Source of the DNA: Microcaldota archaeon
GTDB taxonomy: Archaea; B1Sed10-29; JACOVT01
Length of the DNA stretch: 6,329 bases
Reading direction: 5' to 3'
Assembly (NCBI GenBank): GCA_016177165.1
Contig: JACOVT010000048.1
Span: forward strand, 1-6,329
Shown here: positions 1-5,181 of the stretch, in pieces
How the letters are laid out: each line of letters starts with the position of its first letter
How positions within the stretch are numbered: position 1 is the first letter of the stretch
Notes under the pieces: model-generated
Told to the model about the DNA's origin: nothing
What the model saw: only the letters and a program-made list of their open reading frames with translations
Databases searched by the model: none
Translations under genes and position numbers: made by a program

Positions 1-1339
1 CAGAATTACTCACAACAACACCAGAACCAGCCCCAAACGTCACATTCAAAGCCGCACCCGACGGATTATACACCGTAACATTCAACGAACCAGTCGACGG
101 ATTATACACGCTCACATTCAAAGGCCCATCCTGATTCGACACGGTAGCATTAACAGTACCACCCGCACCCGTCACGTTGAGCGGACTCCCGGCATTACTC
201 ACGGTCACGTTAACCGTGTTCGGATAAGTCAACAAGGTAACATTCAACCCAGCGCCCGTCGGGTTGTACACCGTCACGTTGAGCAGGCCTGCGCCGTTGC
301 TGACGTTGACGCCGCTGCTGAGAGAAACGTTGATTGAGGTGTTGCCTGCATTGCCGGCTGGATTGTAGAGCGAAACGTTGAGGGCGCCTGTAGGGGCGTT
401 GTAAACGGTTGAGTTCAATGGGCCGTCTTGGTTGGCCACGAGCACGGCGCTGCTGGCAGAGAACGAGACGTTCAACGCAGCGCCCGTCGGGTTGTACACC
501 GTGACGTTGATCGGGCCGGCTTGGTTTGATATGGTGGTGGTGCCGGTTATGTTGATGCTCGCGCCGGCCGGGTTGTAGATGGTCACGTTGAGCGAGCCGG
601 TGGAGGGATTGTAGATGGTGACGTTGAGAGCGCCGTCTTGGTTAACTATTGAGGCGTTTATGTTGTTGCCAACAGTCACGTTCAAACTCGTCCCGGCCTG
701 ATTCGACACTGCGGAAGAACCAGTCACGTTGATCGGAGCGCCCGTGGGGTTGTAAACAGTCACGTTCAACGGGCCGTCTTGATTGGCCACCAGCACGGCG
801 CTGCCGGCAGAGAACGAGACGTTCAACGCAGCGCCCGTCGGGTTATACACCGTCACGTTGAGCGCGCCGCCTTGGTTTGAGATGTTGACGCCGCTGACTA
901 GGGTTGAGTTGAGCGTGCCGTTGACGGCGCTGATCAGCAGACCGGAGGTTGAGTTGGAAGCTATGAAGAGGGGATTGCCCACTGTTCCTCCGACGCCGCC
1001 TGCCGTGCTGATGCTGATGTTGAGCGGGCCGTCAGGGCCGTTGCTTATGTTTACTCCTGATGCTAGGGTGACGTTGAGCGTGCCGTTGACGGCGCTGATC
1101 AGCAGGCCGGACGTGGAGTTGGTTGCCACGAAGATTGGGTTGGTGCTGGCGCCCGGCGCGCCGCTGGAAATGTTCAGGGTGACGTTGAGCGGGACCTGGT
1201 TCATGTTGAATACTGTGGCGTTTATCGTGATGTTCTGGTCTATTATTTTCACCGGGCGGCCGATGGCTAGCGTTGGGGTCGCAAGCGCAAGTAAAATTAT
1301 GGCAAGGAGCAGTCCGCGGTCAAAGAAATTGTTGGGCAT
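1..1339 (-). CDS. Exported repetitive, sequon-rich surface protein (3' end outside window)
   Basis: An open frame with no stop from ATG at 1339 to the left edge: 446 codons read, C-terminus missing. Residues 1-25 form a signal peptide (GLLLAIILLALATPTLA). The rest is low-complexity repeats rich in Asn, Thr, Ser, Val, Gly and Ala. Ten copies of LNVTVYNPxGA-type units occur between residues 160 and 430, some in exact 12-residue tandem, mixed with NQDGP turns. I count about 37 N-X-S/T sequons, roughly one per 12 residues. After residue 31 there is no Lys or Arg; Glu, His, Cys and Trp are also absent, and only five Asp remain after D35. The start has GAGGT four bases upstream and a TATA-like box at 1368-1376. 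This suits a heavily N-glycosylated stalk, fibre or adhesin, possibly a beta-solenoid, secreted through Sec. The missing C-terminus would show whether it has an anchor. No enzymatic motif is seen. Confidence 0.88.
   Translation of the reverse strand, partial: MPNNFFDRGLLLAIILLALATPTLAIGRPVKIIDQNITINATVFNMNQVPLNVTLNISSGAPGASTNPIFVATNSTSGLLISAVNGTLNVTLASGVNISNGPDGPLNISISTAGGVGGTVGNPLFIASNSTSGLLISAVNGTLNSTLVSGVNISNQGGALNVTVYNPTGAALNVSFSAGSAVLVANQDGPLNVTVYNPTGAPINVTGSSAVSNQAGTSLNVTVGNNINASIVNQDGALNVTIYNPSTGSLNVTIYNPAGASINITGTTTISNQAGPINVTVYNPTGAALNVSFSASSAVLVANQDGPLNSTVYNAPTGALNVSLYNPAGNAGNTSINVSLSSGVNVSNGAGLLNVTVYNPTGAGLNVTLLTYPNTVNVTVSNAGSPLNVTGAGGTVNATVSNQDGPLNVSVYNPSTGSLNVTVYNPSGAALNVTFGAGSGVVVSNS
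2..868 (-). repeat. LNVTVYNPxG sequon repeat region
   Basis: Within the repetitive exported protein, the LNV(T/S)(V/I/L)YNP motif or a close variant begins at residues 160, 191, 238, 250, 277, 308, 320, 353, 407 and 419 (the copy at 308 reads YNAP). The minimum period is 12 residues (36 bp), seen at 238/250, 308/320 and 407/419; other spacings are 27-54 residues, filled with ALNVSFSAGSAV-like and SNQDGP-like linkers. Nearly every copy carries an N-X-T/S sequon, and the following NP is not a sequon. Confidence 0.85.
422..529 (-). repeat. Long in-frame direct repeat, copy 2
   Basis: The partner of the segment at 773-880, coding residues 271-306 of the repetitive surface protein. The copies are far more alike in DNA than the other units of the array, which keep the amino-acid motif but use different synonymous codons. 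Confidence 0.85.
773..880 (-). repeat. Long in-frame direct repeat, copy 1
   Basis: A 108-bp segment coding residues 154-189, repeated at 422-529 with an offset of exactly 351 bp (117 codons). By eye the copies differ at about 8 positions and share an identical core of about 39 bp. Four residue changes result. This suggests recent duplication or gene conversion within the repeat array. Confidence 0.85.
875..976 (-). repeat. 34-residue N-terminal repeat, copy 2
   Basis: Codes residues 122-155 with the same NSTSGLLISAVNGTLN core. Changes from copy 1 are mostly conservative (I/L, V/I, T/S), with NV to NS near the end, which still keeps a sequon. Confidence 0.8.
1040..1141 (-). repeat. 34-residue N-terminal repeat, copy 1
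   Basis: Codes residues 67-100, with the core NSTSGLLISAVNGTLN. It is repeated 55 codons (165 bp) later. This unit type differs from the YNP units and occurs only in the N-terminal part of the visible protein, so the protein has at least two repeat classes. Confidence 0.8.
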
Positions 1340-1342
1340 GTT

Positions 1343-1347
1343 ACCTC
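1343..1347 (-). promoter_or_regulatory. Shine-Dalgarno site of the repetitive surface protein gene
   Basis: GAGGT on the minus strand, ending four bases before the ATG at 1339. It is a good anti-16S match, though closely spaced. It supports this ATG as the start, as does the signal peptide directly after it. Confidence 0.55.
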
Positions 1348-1367
1348 TGTTTTTCAGGTGAAACACT

Positions 1368-1376
1368 CTTTATAAG
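1368..1376 (-). promoter_or_regulatory. TATA-like box for the repetitive surface protein gene
   Basis: Reads CTTATAAAG on the minus strand, a good archaeal TATA match in the 61-bp gap. Its centre is 33 nt before the ATG at 1339, so the leader would be only about 6-9 nt and would just include the GAGGT site. The box is an inverted repeat in itself and could be read either way, but no plus-strand gene follows it. Confidence 0.55.
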
Positions 1377-1400
1377 AATAGTGTTCTGGCCTGCGCGGGG

Positions 1401-1757
1401 CTAACGGCGCCGTTTTGGCTCTGCCGAAGGCTTGCCGCCGAGTCCATACATGTATGACAGGCGTATTATCAGCAGCGCGGCTGCGAGGAACAGGAGTCCT
1501 GTCACTGTTGAAACGAGTATGTTGAACTGGAGCGCCGAAGCTACTGACTCGGCAGAATCTGCCGTGACGGCGAACATGCGGGAAAAGCTGGTGGCAACGA
1601 TGGTCAGCGAGGCCAGTGCGAGCACGGTGAGCAGTTTCCTGAAAGGGCTTGGGAAAAAGCGGGTGCGGGAATGGGCTAGCGCCACGAACGAGGCAACCGC
1701 GATGACTACTGCAAGCGCCGAGAGCAGTTCAACAGGTGACTCGATCAGGCTGGCCAT
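1401..1757 (-). CDS. Small three-helix membrane protein, unknown function
   Basis: 118 residues that I do not recognise as a named family. Three hydrophobic segments are clear: about 11-29, 42-60 and 80-100. The first loop (RTRFFPSPFRK, 31-41) and the C-tail (KPSAEPKRRR) are basic, while the N-terminus and second loop (DSAES) are acidic. By the positive-inside rule the protein should have its N-terminus outside and its C-terminus inside. The ATG at 1757 lies 48 nt after the minD stop, in the same frame, and a TATA-like box centred about 27 nt upstream suits a leaderless transcript; no Shine-Dalgarno sequence is seen. It sits between a MinD homologue and an exported repeat protein, so a role linking the two is possible but unproven. 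The overlapping plus-strand frame at 1432-1785 has no membrane pattern or ribosome site and is a shadow. Confidence 0.75.
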   Translation of the reverse strand: MASLIESPVELLSALAVVIAVASFVALAHSRTRFFPSPFRKLLTVLALASLTIVATSFSRMFAVTADSAESVASALQFNILVSTVTGLLFLAAALLIIRLSYMYGLGGKPSAEPKRRR

Positions 1758-1780
1758 GAACTTGATGAAGGTAATTCTGG

Positions 1781-1788
1781 AATAAAAG
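1781..1788 (-). promoter_or_regulatory. TATA-like box for the small membrane protein gene
   Basis: Reads CTTTTATT on the minus strand, centred about 27 nt before the ATG at 1757, again the leaderless spacing. It is a weaker match than the boxes of the MinD genes, but the gene has no visible ribosome site, which makes a leaderless start more likely. Confidence 0.42.
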
Positions 1789-1805
1789 TCTGCCGAGGCT
1801 GGTCG

Positions 1806-2618
1806 TTACCTGTAAAAGCGCAGGAGCTGCAACAGGCGCGAGAGGAAGCCCTGCCTTGAGAAAGCGGTTACTTCTTCAAACCGGGGTTCTGGCGGCTGCA
1901 TGGTGGACTCGAAGTCCTGCAGGTATTGCGCGAGCTTGCGGAACGCTTTTGTGGCGGAGCAGTTGGGCGAGTGCAATGCCGCTGGCTTGCGGGCGCTTAT
2001 GGCTTCGCGCACGTGCTCGTCTTCGGGGATTACCGCGATCACCTTGTGGCCTATCGTGCGCTCTATTTCTTGGATGGAGAGCTCGTGCTTGTGGCCCTGC
2101 ACGCGGTTGACGACGACGCCGATGATTGGGATCTTGAACTCTTCGGTCACTCTGGCTGCTTTCAGCGTGTCGGTCACGCTCGGCAGGTCGGGTGTCGTGA
2201 CGAGTATTATCTGGTCTGATACTTTCATGACGAATTCGGTCTCGTGCGACAATCCCGGGGCCGAGTCGAGGATTATGAGGTCGAACATCTCCCTGAGGGG
2301 TTTGAGGACAGGGCCTATCTTGCTGTACTTGACTTTTTGGGAGAGCGAGATGGTGCATGGGACTACTTGGAGGCCGTCGACCGTCGTGTACACGACTTTC
2401 TTTATTGAGAGCACGTTTGGGGCTCGCAGCACGTCCTGCAGCGTGGTAGGCGGGTCCAACAAGCCTAGGTGTATCCCGAGGTTGGTGGTGAACAGGTTGG
2501 CGTCTACCATGACGGTCTTGGTCTTGTACTCGCGGGAAAAGATGGTCCCCAAGTTCGCGACTGTCGTGGTTTTGCCTACTCCTCCTTTGCCGCTGACTAT
2601 CCCGATTATCTTTGACAT
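1806..2618 (-). CDS. minD: MinD-like cell-positioning ATPase (archaeal type)
   Basis: A 270-residue ParA/MinD ATPase of normal family length. It has the full deviant Walker A motif SGKGGVGKTT (K11 signature, K16 P-loop), a switch I region with D39 and N46 (VDAN then TTNLGIHLGL, typical as I recall of archaeal MinD), a Walker B strand LIILDSAPG (114-122), VVNR (169-172) and IPEDE (197-201). The end, GFLSRLLQLLRFYR (257-270), resembles the membrane-targeting helix of bacterial MinD (GFLKRLF). ATP-dependent dimerisation and membrane binding are therefore expected. Position 41, an aspartate (D40) in E. coli MinD, is asparagine here. Family members place division, motility or pilus machinery; the neighbours here (surface proteins and a MinD paralogue) favour a role with cell-surface components over the division septum, but that is inference. 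The start at 2618 puts the P-loop at the usual position. A TATA-like box lies 40 nt upstream, giving a predicted leader of about 14 nt. Confidence 0.93.
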   Translation of the reverse strand: MSKIIGIVSGKGGVGKTTTVANLGTIFSREYKTKTVMVDANLFTTNLGIHLGLLDPPTTLQDVLRAPNVLSIKKVVYTTVDGLQVVPCTISLSQKVKYSKIGPVLKPLREMFDLIILDSAPGLSHETEFVMKVSDQIILVTTPDLPSVTDTLKAARVTEEFKIPIIGVVVNRVQGHKHELSIQEIERTIGHKVIAVIPEDEHVREAISARKPAALHSPNCSATKAFRKLAQYLQDFESTMQPPEPRFEEVTAFSRQGFLSRLLQLLRFYR

Positions 2619-2653
2619 GAAGCGTCACTCGTCATTCCTGAAAAAGCGCATGG

Positions 2654-2662
2654 TATTTAAAT
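2654..2662 (-). promoter_or_regulatory. TATA-like box for minD
   Basis: Reads ATTTAAATA on the minus strand, starting two bases past the stop codon of the upstream MinD-like gene. Its centre is 40 nt before the ATG at 2618, which predicts a start near 2632 and a leader of about 14 nt containing a weak GAGTGA site. The flanks (CC before, ATACC/ATACG after) resemble the box of the upstream paralogue, so the two genes may be controlled alike. Confidence 0.55.
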
Positions 2663-2664
2663 GG

Positions 2665-3444
2665 CTATGCTGCCTTTGGGCGTTTCCTGAGTCTGTCGAT
2701 GATTCCTGCCGGTTTTGCGCGGGCTGGCTTGAACACGCATTCTTCGTCATGGAGGTGGCGTGCGAGCGCATGAAAGCATCGTGAGGCGCGCGATGCCGGG
2801 AAACGGAAAACGACTGGCTTGCCTGCTGCGGATGCCTCGAGGACGCGTTCGTCTTCCGGGATTACGAGTATCACGCGCAGGCCTGAAACAACTCCGGCTT
2901 CGGCCGGCGCGAGTTCGTGGTGCGCGTGGTCTTCCCTGCGGTTTATCACCAGACCCAGCACGCTTGTTTTGCATTTCTCCGCAAGCTTGGCAACGTTTTT
3001 GGCGGCGGCTATGGACTGCTTTTCAGATGTGGAGATTATCAATGCCCTGTCTGCCAAACGCATTACGCTCGAGGCCGGCAGCGAAACGCCCGGCGCGGCG
3101 TCGACTATGACGCAGTCGTAAGCTTTGTTCAATGAGCTGATGACCGTGCCCATCCTGCTTAGCAGCTGTTTAGAGGGCTCTGCCTGCTCGCACGGGACGA
3201 TGCGGACGCCTTCGCTGGTGACGTAAGTGGCCTTCTCCACCCCGAGCTTGGGCGAGCGGAGAACGTCCGTGATTGAGGTGGGTGGTTCCCTGATGCCAAA
3301 GCCTTCGGCAAGCGTGGGCGCTATGAAGCTTGCGTCCACGACAACAACCTTGAGGCTGTAAAAAGTTGAGAGCACGGCGCCAAGGTTGGCTGCCACGGTG
3401 GTTTTTCCGCTGCCTTCGAGCCCGCTGAACACGCCTATTATCAT
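2665..3444 (-). CDS. Divergent MinD-like ATPase lacking the signature lysine
   Basis: A 259-residue P-loop protein, colinear throughout with the next gene. The P-loop is SGLEGSGKTT (7-16). The second lysine (K14) is kept, but the signature lysine and first glycine of the MinD/ParA KGG motif are L9 and E10. The Walker B strand is VIVDAAPG (112-119), and VINR (166-169) matches the usual nucleotide-base segment. IPEDE (195-199) matches the IPED motif common in MinD. The switch region reads VVDAS, and Asn45 of E. coli MinD becomes Thr44. It ends with a weakly amphipathic, basic GIIDRLRKR in place of a hydrophobic membrane helix. The ATG at 3444 is chosen because the P-loop must begin within a few residues and a TATA-like box lies 27 nt upstream; the longer open frame to 3681 runs antiparallel inside the previous gene's 3' end region and has no family similarity. 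It probably binds ATP. Whether it hydrolyses ATP or dimerises in the usual way is doubtful. Confidence 0.88.
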   Translation of the reverse strand: MIIGVFSGLEGSGKTTVAANLGAVLSTFYSLKVVVVDASFIAPTLAEGFGIREPPTSITDVLRSPKLGVEKATYVTSEGVRIVPCEQAEPSKQLLSRMGTVISSLNKAYDCVIVDAAPGVSLPASSVMRLADRALIISTSEKQSIAAAKNVAKLAEKCKTSVLGLVINRREDHAHHELAPAEAGVVSGLRVILVIPEDERVLEASAAGKPVVFRFPASRASRCFHALARHLHDEECVFKPARAKPAGIIDRLRKRPKAA

Positions 3445-3466
3445 TGATTCGTGGATGCAAAGCGCG

Positions 3467-3474
3467 TATTTAAT
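3467..3474 (-). promoter_or_regulatory. TATA-like box for the divergent MinD gene (leaderless)
   Basis: On the minus strand this reads ATTAAATA, centred about 27 nt before the A of the ATG at 3444. That is the usual archaeal distance from TATA box to transcription start, so the mRNA probably begins at or near the start codon. No Shine-Dalgarno sequence precedes the ATG, in keeping with this. Confidence 0.6.
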
Positions 3475-3521
3475 GGTGTCAACGCAATAGGGGATGGTGA
3501 AATAGGAATGGCGCGATATGC

Positions 3522-5141
3522 TCAGCGTTTTCCTCTCACGAGACTCCTGACCGTTTCCAGCGCGGTGGTGCGTTCCCAGACTAGCGGGCTGCGCGCGGTC
3601 GCGCGGCTTGCGCTGTAGCGCCTGCCTGCCTGTACCAGCACGTACAGCAGGACCATGGCTGCGAGCACTGTCCCGGCCCATGGGGCGACTTGGGAGACGA
3701 ACCCTGAGATGAGGTCGCCGCCCCCGCCGCCTGCGGAAACCGAGAATATAACTTCCTTACGCGAGGACTCGTTGCCTGACAGGACAAGAAGTGCCGCTGA
3801 ATACGTTCCTACCCTTGTTTCTGGTGGCAGCGTGACGCGGAAGGAGAACGGAACCGTCGTCGAGGGGTCGATGCGCACGTTTGCCTCTGCAGGGTCGGCT
3901 TTCCAGCCTTCCGGCAGCGTCATGGTGACTCGCGCCTGCCGCGCCGAAACGTCGGTATTGCGGAGCGTGAAGGTTATGTCCGAATGGCCCCCTGCGGAAA
4001 ATGATGGCGCGTAAAAGTCGGACACGAGTATTCCGCGGAGCTCTGCCCCGCCAGACACTACTTCGACCTTTTCTATGTTCCAGTCGGCATAAGTTTCCAA
4101 GCTCACAAGCGGGCGGTTGATGCGGTAACGGAATTCCTTCACTTGGCCGGGCTGCATGCCGTACACGTTCCACTCGGCCTCGCCGTCCCCTGCACGAATT
4201 GGGGGCGTGTCGAATACCACGTCTGCCGGAACGGCTACCCCCTCGGGAAGCGAGTCGGTCAGGCGTACCACGTTTTGGGCCGAGCGCGGTGACATGCGCA
4301 GCGAAACTACCGTCTGGCCTGTCTCATAGTCTATCGAGACGCTCCTATAGAAGGTGAGCAGCTTGTAATCGTTCGGGTATTCCTTGACGCGTATCGCGAA
4401 GTTGACCGACTTTACCGAGCCGCGGTTGGAGAACAGGCTGACCGTTCCCACGTAGGTTCCGGGCTGCGTGCCTTGAGGAACTCGTATTCCTAGCGTGACT
4501 GCTTTTGCCTCGCCCGGCTCTACTGACACGGATCTTGCATTGAGTTCTATCCAGGAGGATGGGATGCGCGAGACTTCGGCTATAAAGGTGCGGGTCGAAT
4601 TGTGCCTGTTGTACACGAGGAAGTCGATTGCGGCTGCCGAGCCGGGCGCCACTTCCCGGGATATGGGGTAGGACTTTAGCCCGATATCCATTTCTGCCAC
4701 TGCGCTTTCTGTCGGCGCGCTGCCGCTCACCAGAGTTCCGGGCCTCACTTCAACCGCCGACTTGCGGGTCATCATGCGGCTGCCGCGCTGCGCGCCGACC
4801 ACGAGCGAGTAGTTGCCCGGCGCAAGGTTGGAAAAGGCCTGCTCGGTGAACATGAGGCTGCACGCGCCGGCTTCAAGGGAATGCCCGTCGGCTATTGAAA
4901 TGTTCTCGGCGACGATGGTCCCGTTCATGAGGGCAGCCCAGACGTCGACGTCAGCGAGGTAGAGGCTGCCTTCATTGCAGAATTCCACCGAGATCAGGGC
5001 GGTTTCGTCCTGCCTGACAGATGAGGGAAAGCTGAAGTCCTTTATGTCTGCGTGACCCTTTTCAGCATGGGCGAGCCCGGCCTGCGCTAGCACTAGGAAT
5101 AACGCAGCAGAAAACACGGCAGCGGTGCGCGCGGCGTTCAT
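3522..5141 (-). CDS. NEW3/CARDB-like surface protein with signal peptide and C-terminal anchor
   Basis: A complete 539-residue protein. Residues 1-26 form a signal peptide (hydrophobic AAVFSAALFLVLAQAGLA, then AHA before the mature end). About 29-135 is a CARDB-like Ig fold holding the only two cysteines (55 and 94), a possible disulfide. A NEW3 domain spans about 152-253, a middle domain with YRSVSIDY and KEFRYRI about 258-365, and a second NEW3 domain about 372-469. A glycine run (471-475) leads to a transmembrane helix at about 484-505 and a basic tail of about 33 residues. Sequons include N73, N80, N110, N181 and N457. The start at 5141 is chosen because it is ATG, opens the signal peptide, and has AGGT six bases upstream; an in-frame TTG at 5204 would overlap the previous gene and bury the signal peptide. 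It probably stands on the cell surface with its tail in the cytoplasm. The function is unknown. Confidence 0.9.
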   Translation of the reverse strand: MNAARTAAVFSAALFLVLAQAGLAHAEKGHADIKDFSFPSSVRQDETALISVEFCNEGSLYLADVDVWAALMNGTIVAENISIADGHSLEAGACSLMFTEQAFSNLAPGNYSLVVGAQRGSRMMTRKSAVEVRPGTLVSGSAPTESAVAEMDIGLKSYPISREVAPGSAAAIDFLVYNRHNSTRTFIAEVSRIPSSWIELNARSVSVEPGEAKAVTLGIRVPQGTQPGTYVGTVSLFSNRGSVKSVNFAIRVKEYPNDYKLLTFYRSVSIDYETGQTVVSLRMSPRSAQNVVRLTDSLPEGVAVPADVVFDTPPIRAGDGEAEWNVYGMQPGQVKEFRYRINRPLVSLETYADWNIEKVEVVSGGAELRGILVSDFYAPSFSAGGHSDITFTLRNTDVSARQARVTMTLPEGWKADPAEANVRIDPSTTVPFSFRVTLPPETRVGTYSAALLVLSGNESSRKEVIFSVSAGGGGGDLISGFVSQVAPWAGTVLAAMVLLYVLVQAGRRYSASRATARSPLVWERTTALETVRSLVRGKR

Positions 5142-5147
5142 GCAAAT

Positions 5148-5151
5148 ACCT
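5148..5151 (-). promoter_or_regulatory. Shine-Dalgarno-like site deciding the 5141 start
   Basis: AGGT on the minus strand, six bases before the ATG at 5141. With the signal peptide that follows, it favours this start over the in-frame TTG at 5204. The match is only four bases, so the support is moderate. Confidence 0.45.
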
Positions 5152-5173
5152 GACAGGTTGTGGGCGGGGTTGG

Positions 5174-5181
5174 TTAAAATC
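5174..5181 (-). promoter_or_regulatory. Weak TATA-like box between the two NEW3 genes
   Basis: Reads GATTTTAA on the minus strand, immediately after the stop of the upstream paralogue and centred about 36 nt before the ATG at 5141. It could give the second gene its own start, but the match is weak and the 40-bp gap would equally suit co-transcription. Confidence 0.28.

Noticed and set aside
1..920. CRISPR array or non-coding satellite as an explanation of the repeats
   Set aside because: Repeats are not evenly spaced, are not separated by unique spacers, and stay in one open frame with changes mostly synonymous or conservative. They are protein-coding repeats.
783..1361. A 192-codon plus-strand open frame
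   Set aside because: It runs antisense through the repeat gene, is explained by the biased repeat codons, has no signal or domain, and its valine/proline-rich text is the complement of the repeats. The minus-strand frame has a signal peptide, ribosome site and TATA box.
1340..1400. A transcription terminator in the gap before the repeat gene
   Set aside because: No hairpin or long T-run is visible on the minus strand; only the TATA-like box and ribosome site can be supported.
1806..2618. Loss of the switch I aspartate (Asn41) in MinD as a sign of an inactive enzyme
   Set aside because: As I recall, archaeal MinD relatives often have VDAN or VDGN here, and all other nucleotide-binding motifs are intact, so this is probably normal family variation.
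1876..2628. A 250-codon minus-strand frame overlapping minD
   Set aside because: It is the shifted frame of minD, rich in Arg, His and Pro, with no motif.
2641..2645. T5 run on the minus strand after the divergent MinD gene, as an archaeal terminator
   Set aside because: Five T's are short for a terminator, and the run lies between the predicted TATA box and start of minD, where a terminator would make little sense.
1900..2784. A 294-codon plus-strand open frame opposite minD
   Set aside because: It covers the complement of a clear MinD gene and the gap after it, with no recognisable domain. GC-rich coding DNA often leaves such antisense frames open.
3445..3681. A 79-residue N-terminal extension of the divergent MinD-like protein
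   Set aside because: It would overlap the end of the NEW3 gene in another frame, is Arg-rich with no similarity to MinD N-termini, and would place the P-loop about 85 residues in. The ATG at 3444 has a TATA-like box at the leaderless distance.
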